Shown in pieces: positions 1 through 8,186 of a DNA stretch of 64,000 nt (position 1 is its first letter; each line of letters opens with the position of its first letter). The notes beneath the pieces are model-generated. The model had not been told where the DNA came from and made no database searches. It was given only the letters and a program-made list of their open reading frames with translations. This DNA is from JAZDJP01 sp043803805 (lineage in GTDB: Bacteria; Planctomycetota; JAZDJP01). Position numbers and translations under genes: made by a program. The stretch lies in NCBI GenBank assembly GCA_043803805.1, contig JAZDJP010000084.1:62001-126000 (forward strand). Reading direction: 5' to 3'.

Positions 1-1
1 G

Positions 2-196
2 GTCGCGGCGGCGGCGAAGCTCTTCGCCCGCCACCGCCCGGAGGGGACGCTTGTCCTCCAGCCGGTCTCTCCGACTCCCCGATTCGGCCTCATTCCTTCC
101 CCGGGGCAACTTGATGAATTCCGGCGCACCGCCGGACGCTGGGTGGCGGATGTCCGTGTCATTCCGCAGATGCACAAGTTGCTCGGCATCCGGTAA
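2..196 (+). CDS. queE: 7-carboxy-7-deazaguanine synthase (QueE-like), C-terminal fragment
   Basis: An open frame enters from the left edge and stops at TAA 194-196, giving 64 residues. The tail contains LQPVSPTP and VRVIPQMHKLLGIR, which resemble the C-terminal strand and end of QueE radical SAM enzymes; these form the 7-deazaguanine ring for queuososine-type tRNA bases. The radical SAM cysteine motif lies outside the window, so the call rests on the tail only. It is convergent with rseP, whose stop is 3 nt away. No terminator hairpin is visible between the two. Confidence 0.65.
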   Translation, partial: VAAAAKLFARHRPEGTLVLQPVSPTPRFGLIPSPGQLDEFRRTAGRWVADVRVIPQMHKLLGIR

Positions 197-199
197 CCA

Positions 200-2035
200 T
201 TAAAACAGCCGGATGTCGTTCCAGGTGGCCGAGATGACCAGGAGCAGGATGAGCGCGAGCCCCGCGTACTGCGCCGCGGCGATGGTTCGCTCCGGGAGCG
301 GCCGGCCGCGCAGTTTCTCGATGCCGATGAACGCAATATGTCCGCCGTCGAGAATGGGGATCGGCAGCAGGTTCATGAGCCCCAGAACGACGTTGATGAA
401 CGCAAAGAACTTGAGAAGGTTGCCGGGCTGGCGCTTGGCCGAGTCGTACATCATCTGTACGATGCCGATGGGGCCGCGCGTTCCCTTTTGCACCTCGGAA
501 AGTTTGATCCGCCGCGCCACAAGCCCCCGGATGAGGTCCACGTGGCTCATGACGAATCGGCGGTAGGTGCGCAGCCCCTCGGTGGTGGATCGTTTCCAGC
601 CGTACCGGAGGGGCATGGGGTCGTAGGTGTCCAGCCCCAGTTTGTCGAGCGCTTCATGAGGGTCCGTGGCGATCGCCCGATGTTCGTCCGGCACGAGGGC
701 GACCGTCTGGGTTCCCCTTTCCCGCCGGATATTGAGGGAAAGAGGGCCCCGCGCCTTTTCGAGAGCCGTGTCCACGTCGGCCCAGGTGGCGGTCCTGCGT
801 CCGTTGATGGAATCAATCTCATCCCCCGGGTGGATGCCTGCCCGCCGGGCGGCGGGACCGGTCTCTCCGATCACGCAGGGGGAGGGCATATCGGGTTTGC
901 GGAGGGTTACTCCGATGCGGGCCGGCTGGCCGTCGCCGTCCGATACGGGCGTCGCGACAAGTTCCGCGGTCAGGCCGTTCCTCCGGACCGCAAAGTTCAG
1001 CGCCGCTCCCCCGGACGCGCGGACGATGACGCTCATTTCGTGCCAGAAGCGCACCGGTTTTCCGTCCACCGCCTCGATTCGGTCGCCGGGGAGGAATCCG
1101 GCCGCGGCGGCGGGGGATTTCGGCATCACCGCATCCACCACGGCGGGATAGGCCGGTTCGGAAATCCCGTAATCGCGAAGGGTTTGCCAGCGGGGGCTCA
1201 TGGCGATGGAGAGGTCCCGGCCTCCCCGGTTGATGCCGAGAAGCAGGTTCTTCCGTTTCGGATCGGCCGTCATGATTTCCGTTACGAACTCCGGGAAGTC
1301 GCGGACATCCTTCCCGTTCACGGACCGGATGACGTCCCCGTTCCGGAGTCCCGCCCAGTAGGCGGGGGAGGGGAATGCCACCTCGGACAACGTCAGCCCC
1401 CGGAAGGGGGTGATCCCGATCAGCCCGTCTTCATCGGTGTGGACGGTGACCCGCAGTCGTTCGTCCCCCGGCTCGGATTTCCGGAGGACGTCGATAACGA
1501 GGGGGCCCTTGCTCTTGTCGAAGTAGATTTTCAAGTAGACGTCCTGGAAGGTGACGACCGGTTCGCCGTTGATCGCCGTGATAAGATCCCCCTTGCGCAG
1601 ACCCTCCTTCTCGGCGGGGGATTTTGGCGCCGGCGCGTCGATCCGGCTCCTCACGTCCTGGATCCCGACCCGGTAGAGGGCGATGCAGAGCGGGATGGCG
1701 AGGATGAGATTCGTGAGGGGGCCGGCCGCCACGATGACGAAACGCTGCCAGGGTTTCTTCGAGGAAAACTCGTCGGGGGCGCCCGTTTTCTCATCGCCCA
1801 GAAATTCGCCGGCCATCTTGACGTAACCGCCCAGCGGGAGGAGGGAGAGCTGGTACTCGGTGGGGCCTCGCTTAAGGCCGAAAAGTTTTGGGCCGAAGCC
1901 GATGGAAAAACGGAGGACGCGGACCCCGCAGGCCTTGGCGACTAGGAAGTGCCCCAGTTCGTGAATGAAGATGATGAGACCGAAGCCGAGGGCGACTTCC
2001 GTAACGATCCATGCCGTGGCTAGCCATTGATGCAT
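200..2035 (-). CDS. rseP: RseP-type site-2 zinc metalloprotease with four PDZ-like domains
   Basis: 611 residues. The zinc site HELGH is at residues 25-29 in the first membrane segment, and the second active-site motif LDGGH is at about 562-566 near the C-terminus. The family cleaves membrane-bound anti-sigma factors and signal-peptide remnants inside the bilayer. It is longer than the roughly 450-residue E. coli protein. Between the membrane segments I see four successive PDZ-like stretches, each with a GL/GF/GI..GD.I..(I/V).G signature, at roughly 130-210, 212-290, 295-385 and 385-460. E. coli RseP has two. The start overlaps the end of dxr by 16 nt, and the dxr-rseP pairing is common. It is the last gene of the gspD-to-rseP operon. 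Confidence 0.93.
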   Translation of the reverse strand: MHQWLATAWIVTEVALGFGLIIFIHELGHFLVAKACGVRVLRFSIGFGPKLFGLKRGPTEYQLSLLPLGGYVKMAGEFLGDEKTGAPDEFSSKKPWQRFVIVAAGPLTNLILAIPLCIALYRVGIQDVRSRIDAPAPKSPAEKEGLRKGDLITAINGEPVVTFQDVYLKIYFDKSKGPLVIDVLRKSEPGDERLRVTVHTDEDGLIGITPFRGLTLSEVAFPSPAYWAGLRNGDVIRSVNGKDVRDFPEFVTEIMTADPKRKNLLLGINRGGRDLSIAMSPRWQTLRDYGISEPAYPAVVDAVMPKSPAAAAGFLPGDRIEAVDGKPVRFWHEMSVIVRASGGAALNFAVRRNGLTAELVATPVSDGDGQPARIGVTLRKPDMPSPCVIGETGPAARRAGIHPGDEIDSINGRRTATWADVDTALEKARGPLSLNIRRERGTQTVALVPDEHRAIATDPHEALDKLGLDTYDPMPLRYGWKRSTTEGLRTYRRFVMSHVDLIRGLVARRIKLSEVQKGTRGPIGIVQMMYDSAKRQPGNLLKFFAFINVVLGLMNLLPIPILDGGHIAFIGIEKLRGRPLPERTIAAAQYAGLALILLLVISATWNDIRLF

Positions 2036-3162
2036 GCGAGTGCCTCCTGTCGGGCGCGGGTATCCGCGGTCCTGATGTCATCGAGTGTGGGGTGGCGGCG
2101 GACGACGTGGTGTTTCATGCATGTTTCCACCACGCGGGTGATTTCCGGGAAAGGGAGCCGCCCCGCCAGAAAATGCTCGACGGCGACCTCGTTCGCCGCA
2201 TTGAGCACGGCCCCGAGCGTCCCTTCCTCCCGGGCCGCCCACGCCCCCAGTTTCAACGCCGGGAACCGCTCCTCGTCCGGGGGATGGAATTCGAGCGTCC
2301 GGATATCGGAGAGACGCACCCCCTTCACCAGCCCCTTCTCCCGCCGGGGATGGGTGAGGGCGTATTGGATGGGGATTTTCATGTCGGGGCAACCGAGGTG
2401 GGCCAGGGTCGCTCCGTCCTTGAATTCCACCAGGGCGTGCACGATGGACTGGGGATGGACGAGGACATGGATCTTTTCCGCCGGGATGCCGAAGAGCCAC
2501 CGGGCCTCGATGATCTCGAGGGCCTTGTTCATCATGGTGGCCGAGTCCACGGTGATCTTGGGGCCCATGGCCCAAGTGGGGTGCCGGAGGGCCTCTTCGG
2601 GGGTGACGCACGCGAGGCGTTCGGGCGGGGTGTTCCGGAAGGGCCCTCCCGAGGCGGTGATGAAGAGTCGTTCGACGTCGCCGGGATCGCGGCCGTCCAG
2701 CAACTGGAACAGGGCGCTGTGTTCGCTGTCCACGGGGATGATGAGGGCCTTCATCCGGGAGGCGATTGCGAGGAGCAGTTCACCGGCCATGACAAGGGAT
2801 TCCTTGTTGGCCAGGGCCAGGCGTTTTCCGGCCGAGAGCGCCGCCACGGACACGGGAAGTCCCGCGGCCCCGGAGATGGCGGAAAGGACGATGTCCGTAC
2901 CGGGGGCCGAGGCCATGTCGCGCAGGGCCTCCGGGCCCGCCCGTAGCGTTGTGCCGTTGGTCGAGACCGCCTTCCGGAGGGGATCCAGGTGCTTCGGGTC
3001 CGCGACGACCGCCATGGCCGGGCGATGGTCGGCGATCTGTCCGGCGAGTTTCTCCCAGCGGCTGCCGGCGGCAAGCCCCGAGATTCGCCATCCGAGGTTG
3101 CGCAGGACCTCCAGGGCGTTCGTTCCGATGGATCCGGTGGATCCGATGACGGCGACGTTCAT
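2020..3162 (-). CDS. dxr: 1-deoxy-D-xylulose 5-phosphate reductoisomerase
   Basis: 380 residues, the usual family length. It converts DXP to MEP with NADPH, the committed step of non-mevalonate isoprenoid synthesis. The N-terminus has the NADPH-binding GSTGSIG at residues 7-13. The central part carries the metal-site DSEHSA motif followed by the flexible-loop region ITASGGPFR. I chose ATG 3162 over an upstream in-frame start because it places the Rossmann motif at the normal position and overlaps the gspJ stop by 4 nt. Its product feeds undecaprenyl phosphate, the carrier used by the glycan locus downstream in the window; that link is inference. Confidence 0.95.
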   Translation of the reverse strand: MNVAVIGSTGSIGTNALEVLRNLGWRISGLAAGSRWEKLAGQIADHRPAMAVVADPKHLDPLRKAVSTNGTTLRAGPEALRDMASAPGTDIVLSAISGAAGLPVSVAALSAGKRLALANKESLVMAGELLLAIASRMKALIIPVDSEHSALFQLLDGRDPGDVERLFITASGGPFRNTPPERLACVTPEEALRHPTWAMGPKITVDSATMMNKALEIIEARWLFGIPAEKIHVLVHPQSIVHALVEFKDGATLAHLGCPDMKIPIQYALTHPRREKGLVKGVRLSDIRTLEFHPPDEERFPALKLGAWAAREEGTLGAVLNAANEVAVEHFLAGRLPFPEITRVVETCMKHHVVRRHPTLDDIRTADTRARQEALACING

Positions 3163-3791
3163 GGGGTGATCGCTCCCGGTCCGGCCGGCGGGGCTTCCGC
3201 CGGGATGTACACGACGCGGACGATCCGCGCCGGCGGATCCTCCGCCGTCTCGAGCTCGATCTTCACGAGGCGCGGCAAGTCTTTCCGGCGGGAGGCGTCC
3301 CATTCCTCCGTCCAGTCCTTGCCGTCGTGGAAGGAGAATGTGAGTTTTCCGACCGGGGCCAGGCGCACGAGAGTCCCTCCCGCGAAGGGCGAATCGTCCA
3401 CGAAAAAGTCCTCGCGCCGGGAGAGGACCTGGCGCCCCTCCTTGTCCAGGAGGCGGTAGCCGACCTCGGTGATGTCGCTCGCCCGGCCGTTCCGGAGGCG
3501 TCGGGCGTTCTGGGTGGTGACGAAGTCCAGGGAGGGGAGGGCGCCGCTTTTGGCGGCGAGGGCGGGCCGGGTGGTATCCACGGCGTAGAGGCCCCGGCAG
3601 TCCCGGCTCATGAGGGTGAGGATCCTCCCCGCGGTTTCACGCCCCTCGAATTTGGAGAATGCCGCGTTGGCGGAGAGCGTGGACACAAGGACCCCGCCGA
3701 CGAGGGCGGCGAAGAGCCCGAGAATGGCCATCACCGCGAGAATTTCGATGAGGGTGAACCCGTCGTGATTCCGATGGCGGGAGGAGGTCAT
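3159..3791 (-). CDS. gspJ: Type II secretion minor pseudopilin, GspJ-like
   Basis: 210 residues with a prepilin-type N-terminus: short basic leader, cleavage Gly11-Phe12, GFTLIE with Glu at mature +5, then a hydrophobic helix to about residue 34. The C-terminal part is a soluble domain of the size expected for GspJ, a tip pseudopilin. It is the third of three minor pseudopilins after gspH and gspI, in the usual G-H-I-J order. It overlaps gspI by 4 nt and dxr by 4 nt. The J assignment rests on order and length, because minor pseudopilin bodies are poorly conserved. Confidence 0.8.
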   Translation of the reverse strand: MTSSRHRNHDGFTLIEILAVMAILGLFAALVGGVLVSTLSANAAFSKFEGRETAGRILTLMSRDCRGLYAVDTTRPALAAKSGALPSLDFVTTQNARRLRNGRASDITEVGYRLLDKEGRQVLSRREDFFVDDSPFAGGTLVRLAPVGKLTFSFHDGKDWTEEWDASRRKDLPRLVKIELETAEDPPARIVRVVYIPAEAPPAGPGAITP

Positions 3792-4240
3792 GGAACGGCC
3801 TCCCCGTCGGAGGTCTCCGCGGCCGGCGCCAGGGTCACCACGGTGAACCGGCTTTCCTCCGACGTGTTGGAGATTCCGGGGCAGTGGATGGTGACGGTGA
3901 GTTTGCGGAGGGCGACCTCCTTCGCGTCGCGATCCTCGGGAATCGGGTAGGCATATTCCTCCTCTTCGAACTTCCAGGTGAGTTCGGGGTAGTCCTCGGA
4001 TGCCCCGCTCTCCCCGTCGGGAACGCCCGCCAGCGCCAGGGCCGTCTTTTCCTCGGCCAGAGACGCCGCCAGGGGCAACCAGGTCGCGCCGGCCGCCATC
4101 TGCACGCTGTTATTCCGGGTCTTGAGAAGGTACACCATTGCGATGGCGAGGATGGACACCGCCAGAAGCACCTCCAGGAGAGTGAATCCCCGGGCTTGAA
4201 CTCTCGAACTCTTGAACTCGTGAACTCCCGAACTACTCAC
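3788..4240 (-). CDS. gspI: Type II secretion minor pseudopilin, GspI-like, with repeat-encoded leader
   Basis: 150 residues. The prepilin motif GFTLLEV has its cleavage Gly at 18 and the +5 Glu at 23, followed by a helix that includes SILAIAMVYLL. GspI joins GspJ and GspK at the pseudopilus tip. The leader (residues 2-16) is encoded by five tandem 8-nt units at 4195-4234, and I see no alternative start between the repeat and the pilin motif. Gain or loss of one unit would therefore shift the frame. The start overlaps the gspH stop by 8 nt. The assignment to I rests on position and length. Confidence 0.8.
   Translation of the reverse strand: MSSSGVHEFKSSRVQARGFTLLEVLLAVSILAIAMVYLLKTRNNSVQMAAGATWLPLAASLAEEKTALALAGVPDGESGASEDYPELTWKFEEEEYAYPIPEDRDAKEVALRKLTVTIHCPGISNTSEESRFTVVTLAPAAETSDGEAVP
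4195..4234. repeat. Five-unit octanucleotide tandem repeat inside gspI leader codons
   Basis: Plus-strand units are CTTGAACT, CTCGAACT, CTTGAACT, CGTGAACT and CCCGAACT with no gaps. In the coding sense this is AGTTCNNG repeated five times. The first unit begins at the gspH stop codon and the array ends 4 codons before the prepilin cleavage Gly. The unit is not a multiple of three. Confidence 0.85.
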
Positions 4241-4775
4241 TTGGCGCCTCCTCCTCGAAGGACTCGGGGTCCACGCGACCTTCCTCCGTCCGAACCGTTC
4301 CGAGGAGGGGATGGACGAGGATGCTCATTTCCTTCCCGTCCTTGTCCCCGAGGTGCACCGCATGCCCCTCGACATCCCCGGTCGGATCGAATCGCACGGT
4401 GACGTCGCCGCTTGTCATGACGCGGTCTCCGAGCGTCACGTCCGTGATGCTCACGCCTTCCGGCAGGATCTGGGGCGCCGTGGGATCCTCCCGGCCGTCC
4501 GCGCCGCGGATGGAAATCCAGTACCGCCGGTGCGGCTCGGTGAGGTCGTAATGCATGAACACCGGTTCATTCCGGTAGACGGCGGCCTCGCGGGCCTCGG
4601 CGGCCGCGGCGGCCAGGCCCCGGGCGCCGGCCTGGAGACGTTCCCGGGGAAGGATATTGTCCAGGCGGATGATGACATAGCCGAAGGCGAGTCCCAGGAG
4701 GAACACGACCAGCATCATCTCCATGAGCGTGAATCCGTTATCGCGGCGGAAGGACATGGTGTTTTGGAAACTCAC
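4233..4775 (-). CDS. gspH: Type II secretion minor pseudopilin, GspH-like
   Basis: 180 residues. The prepilin leader ends at Gly14, followed by FTLMEMM with the +5 Glu at residue 19 and a hydrophobic helix including VVFLLGLAFGYVII. The soluble domain has the length typical of GspH/FimT-type proteins. A second in-frame Met at residue 7 is also possible as start. It overlaps gspG by 4 nt and gspI by 8 nt, so translation is probably coupled. It would sit between the GspG shaft and the I-J tip of the pseudopilus. Confidence 0.82.
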   Translation of the reverse strand: MSFQNTMSFRRDNGFTLMEMMLVVFLLGLAFGYVIIRLDNILPRERLQAGARGLAAAAAEAREAAVYRNEPVFMHYDLTEPHRRYWISIRGADGREDPTAPQILPEGVSITDVTLGDRVMTSGDVTVRFDPTGDVEGHAVHLGDKDGKEMSILVHPLLGTVRTEEGRVDPESFEEEAPSE

Positions 4776-5200
4776 TCCTCATCCCAACTGGTGACGTCCT
4801 TGTTGAAATTGTCGCCTCCCTCGCGGCCGTCGGCCCCGTAGCAGACAATGTCAAAATCGCTGTGCAACCCCGGGGAGCGGTACATCAACTCATTGCCCCA
4901 GGGATCCTTGAGGTTGTTGGCATCGAGGTACGGGCCGCCCCATTTCTTGGAACTCCCCGGGTTCTGGACAAGGGCCTTCAGTCCCTGATCCGTCGTGGGA
5001 TATTGTCCCGTGTGGAGTTTGTAGATGCCCAACTGCTGGGAGATCTGGGCGATCTTGGCCCGGGCGAGTTCGGATTTGGCTCGCTCGCCCTGGTTCACGA
5101 CCCTGTTGACGACAAAGCCCACTAGGAGCCCCAGGATGACGACCACCACCATGATCTCGAGAAGGGTGAACCCCCGGTTCTCGCGCTTGAGATGTGACAT
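4772..5200 (-). CDS. gspG: Type II secretion major pseudopilin
   Basis: 142 residues, the normal GspG length. The leader ends at Gly10 before FTLLEIMVVVVILG (Glu at mature +5). The C-terminal domain has the GspG hallmarks HTGQYPTTDQGLKAL, GGPYL, DPWGN and SPGLHSDFDI, with the acidic calcium-loop region YGADGREGGD and a final SWD. A strong Shine-Dalgarno (AGGAGGGG in the coding sense) lies 4 nt before ATG 5200, consistent with high expression of the shaft subunit. The same C-terminal domain recurs inside GspD in this operon. Confidence 0.95.
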   Translation of the reverse strand: MSHLKRENRGFTLLEIMVVVVILGLLVGFVVNRVVNQGERAKSELARAKIAQISQQLGIYKLHTGQYPTTDQGLKALVQNPGSSKKWGGPYLDANNLKDPWGNELMYRSPGLHSDFDIVCYGADGREGGDNFNKDVTSWDEE

Positions 5201-5210
5201 GATTCCCCTC

Positions 5211-6425
5211 CTATCGTTTGATGATGCTCAAGTTAAGGACCGCCGACAGCACCGAAAACACGATGAACCCCACGACCCCGGCCAGACAGCAGATGAGGAC
5301 CGGCTGGAGGAGCGCGGTGGCCTTCTGGATGAGCTGATCCACCTCCTCGTTGTAGGCGTCGGCGATCTGGGTGAGGACGTTGTCGAGGTCACCGCTTTCC
5401 TCGCCGATGGCGATCATGTAGCTCACCATGGGGGGGAAGACGGCGCTTTTGGCAAAGGGGCCCGCGATGTCCTCGCCTTCCACGATGCGTTTCCGGATGT
5501 CCTCCAGGGTGTGGGCGATGTGCTGGTTGTGGACGAGCTTCTTCACGATTTCCAGGCCCTGGAGCACGGTGATCCCGCTCTTGAGGAGCGTGGCCAGTGT
5601 GTCGGCGAATCGGGCGATTTCCTGCTTCAAAATGAGCGGGCCGAGAACGGGCAGGCCCAGGAGAAGGCGGTCGAACCGGAGGCGGTTGGCCGGCTTCGCC
5701 AGAAAAAGGCGCAGGAGCATGGATCCGGCGAAGACGCCCCCGATGAGAATCGCCAGTATCCAGGGGGTGGTGAGGGCGCCGCTCACGGCCATGAGCAGGC
5801 GCGTCGCCAGAGGGAGCGTCTGGCCCATCTGGGCGAGGGCCTTGGTGATCTGGGGGATGACGTACATGACGAGGAAGGCCACGACCGCCATGCCGATGGC
5901 CACCATGAAGAGGGGGTAGGCGATGGCGGCCGAGATTTTCCCGTGGATCTGGCGTTGCTTCTGGGTGTAGTCCGCCAGGCGTTTGAGGATGATGTCCAGA
6001 TTGCCGCTGGCCTCGCCGGCCTTGACCATGTTGACGTAGAGGTTGTCGAAGTAGCGCGGGTGCTGGGCGAGGGCCTCGCCGAAGGACATCCCCTGGGTGA
6101 TTTTCTCCCGGATGTCCCGGAAGGCCTTGCTGAGCTCCGGGTCGCGGATCTGCTCGATCATGGCGGAGAGGGCGTCGGCGATCTGGATGCCCGAGCCGAG
6201 CAGGGTCGCCAGCTGCCGGGTGAGGAGCGACACCTCCTCGAGGCGCTTGCGGCTGAACTTCCAGGCGATCCCCCGGGCGCCCTTCTTTTCGGCCTCCGTC
6301 AGATCCGTCACGAAAAGCTTCCGGTGGCGGAGCTGCTCGCGGGCCTCCTTGGCGGTGTCCGCGGTCAGGATGCCCGTTGTGGTCTCGCCGGTGGAAAGCA
6401 GCGCCTTGTAGTCGTATACGGGCAT
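5211..6425 (-). CDS. gspF: Type II secretion inner-membrane platform protein
   Basis: 404 residues, family-typical. Two T2SSF repeats are visible: one beginning RQLATLLGSGIQIADAL, the other ARFADTLATLLKSGITVL. There are three hydrophobic segments, near residues 170-190, 220-240 and 375-395. GspF links the GspE ATPase to the growing pseudopilus. It lies 10 nt upstream of gspG and 57 nt downstream of gspE. That spacer consists largely of 7-nt repeats and shows no clear ribosome site before ATG 6425. Confidence 0.95.
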   Translation of the reverse strand: MPVYDYKALLSTGETTTGILTADTAKEAREQLRHRKLFVTDLTEAEKKGARGIAWKFSRKRLEEVSLLTRQLATLLGSGIQIADALSAMIEQIRDPELSKAFRDIREKITQGMSFGEALAQHPRYFDNLYVNMVKAGEASGNLDIILKRLADYTQKQRQIHGKISAAIAYPLFMVAIGMAVVAFLVMYVIPQITKALAQMGQTLPLATRLLMAVSGALTTPWILAILIGGVFAGSMLLRLFLAKPANRLRFDRLLLGLPVLGPLILKQEIARFADTLATLLKSGITVLQGLEIVKKLVHNQHIAHTLEDIRKRIVEGEDIAGPFAKSAVFPPMVSYMIAIGEESGDLDNVLTQIADAYNEEVDQLIQKATALLQPVLICCLAGVVGFIVFSVLSAVLNLSIIKR

Positions 6426-6439
6426 GGTATCAGGCCGGA

Positions 6440-6481
6440 GTTTCCGGTTTCCGGTCTCCGGTTTCCGCCTTCAGGTTTCGC
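6440..6481. repeat. Degenerate heptanucleotide repeat between gspE and gspF
   Basis: Plus-strand units GTTTCCG, GTTTCCG, GTCTCCG, GTTTCCG run in phase from 6440 to 6467, with two weaker units to 6481. They fill most of the 57-nt space upstream of gspF, where its ribosome site should be. Confidence 0.75.
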
Positions 6482-6482
6482 A

Positions 6483-8186
6483 TCAGTACAGGTCCAGTTG
6501 CGTCACCCGGAGTATCTCTTCCACGGTCGTCGTTCCGGAAAGGACCTTTTGGGCGCCGTCCATCTTCAGGGTCGTGAGTCCCCTTCCCAGGGCCGATGTC
6601 TTGATGGTGCTGGCCCCGGCCCGGTTCATCACCTGCTCGCGGATGATGTCGTCCACCACCAGAAGTTCGTAGATGCCCGAGCGGCCGTAATAGCCTTTGC
6701 CCAGGCACGACGGGCACCCGGCCCCCTTGAAGAGTTTTCCGTCCTTGAGAAGTTTTCGCTCAAGACCGACCTGGTGGATCTCGTCGTCGTCCGGGGTGTA
6801 GGGCGTCCGGCAGTCCGGGCAGATGCACCGCACGAGGCGCTGGGCGAGAACCGCGATGACCGAGGACGACACCAGATAGGGTTCGATGCCGAGGTCCAGG
6901 AGCCGCGTCACGGCGCTCGCCGAGTCGTTGGTGTGGAGGGTCGAGAAGACGAGGTGGCCCGTCAGCGACGACTGGATGGCGATGTGCGCCGTCTCGAGGT
7001 CGCGGATCTCGCCCACCATGATGATGTCGGGATCCTGGCGGACGACGTGCCGGAGGCCCGTGGCGAACGTCATGCCTTTTTTGGTGGAGACCTCCATCTG
7101 GCTCACGCCGGGGAGCTGGTACTCGATGGGATCCTCGATCGTCAGGATGTTCTTTTCGGTGGAGTTGAGCCGCGAGAGGGCCCCATAGAGGGTGGTGGTT
7201 TTTCCGCTTCCGGTCGGGCCCGTGACGAGGAGGATCCCGTAGGAATACCGGATGAGCTTTCCCAGTTTTTTCAGGTGGTCTCCCGCGATCCCCAGTTCCT
7301 CGAGCTGGTAGAGTTTCGAACCCTTGTCGAGGAGGCGCATGACGATCCGCTCGCCGAAGGACGTGGGGATGGAGGAGATGCGGATGTCCACGTCCCGGTC
7401 GGCGATGCGGATGGTGGCGCGGCCGTCCTGGGGCAGACGCCGCTCCGCGATGTCCATCTTTCCCATGACCTTGACGCGGGAGATGATGGCCTCCTGAATG
7501 CGTTTCGGGGGCGTCATGATGTCATAGAGGATGCCGTCAATCCGGTAACGGATCTGGAGGCGTGTCTCGAAGGGCTGGATGTGGATGTCGCTGGCCCGCA
7601 TCTTGAGGGCCTGAAACAGGATCATGTTGACGAGTTTGATGATGGGGGCCTTGTTGGCGATGTCGAGCAGGTCGCGCGACTCGTTGATATCCTCGAGACC
7701 CTCCAATTCCTCCTCTCCGAGTTCATCCAGTGTTTCGGAGACGAGGTTGGATTTCTTCTCGTAGGCGGCGTTGATGAGGGCGATGATCTCGTCGCGTTTG
7801 GCGAGGATGGGCCGGACGTTTGCCTTCAGGAAGAGCGCGAGGTCGTCCATCGGATGGACCGACAGGGGGTCCGACGTCGCGACCTGGAACGTCCCGTTCT
7901 CCCGGGCGATGCCCACGAGGCTGTGGCTTCGGGCGAAGCCCACGGGCACGGCCTGAACGAACTCCTCGGGGACCGATTTGTCCGCCAGGGAGGGGGAATA
8001 CGGGATCCCCAGGATACGGCTGAGGCTCGTGAGTAGCGCGTTCTCGTCGAGGTACCCCCGGTCGCGGATGACCGCAAGCATGCTCGTCCCCGTTGTCGCG
8101 GAAACCGACAGGCACTCCTGGGCGATTTCCGGGGTGAGCTTATGGTCTTCGACGAGAAGGTCGATCAGTTTCTGTTTGGTCAGCAT
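6483..8186 (-). CDS. gspE: Type II secretion cytoplasmic ATPase
   Basis: 567 residues. An N-terminal MshEN/GspE-N region covers about 1-150. The ATPase core has Walker A GPTGSGKT at 323-330, an Asp box and the Walker B region PDIIMVGEIRD. A tetracysteine zinc site (CICPDC and, farther on, GCPSC) lies near residues 455-505, as in GspE/PilB. It powers pseudopilus assembly. A GGGAG ribosome site lies about 8 nt before ATG 8186. The first 47 nt overlap the 3' end of gspD, a longer overlap than usual in this operon. Confidence 0.95.
   Translation of the reverse strand: MLTKQKLIDLLVEDHKLTPEIAQECLSVSATTGTSMLAVIRDRGYLDENALLTSLSRILGIPYSPSLADKSVPEEFVQAVPVGFARSHSLVGIARENGTFQVATSDPLSVHPMDDLALFLKANVRPILAKRDEIIALINAAYEKKSNLVSETLDELGEEELEGLEDINESRDLLDIANKAPIIKLVNMILFQALKMRASDIHIQPFETRLQIRYRIDGILYDIMTPPKRIQEAIISRVKVMGKMDIAERRLPQDGRATIRIADRDVDIRISSIPTSFGERIVMRLLDKGSKLYQLEELGIAGDHLKKLGKLIRYSYGILLVTGPTGSGKTTTLYGALSRLNSTEKNILTIEDPIEYQLPGVSQMEVSTKKGMTFATGLRHVVRQDPDIIMVGEIRDLETAHIAIQSSLTGHLVFSTLHTNDSASAVTRLLDLGIEPYLVSSSVIAVLAQRLVRCICPDCRTPYTPDDDEIHQVGLERKLLKDGKLFKGAGCPSCLGKGYYGRSGIYELLVVDDIIREQVMNRAGASTIKTSALGRGLTTLKMDGAQKVLSGTTTVEEILRVTQLDLY

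Noticed and set aside
338..1945. Plus-strand open frame of 535 codons
   Set aside because: Antisense to rseP and low in complexity; rseP has clear catalytic motifs.
5025..8036. Plus-strand open frame of 1003 codons
   Set aside because: It lies antisense to gspE, gspF and gspG, with Asp/Gly/His/Val-biased residues and no domain. High GC at third positions removes stops on the other strand.
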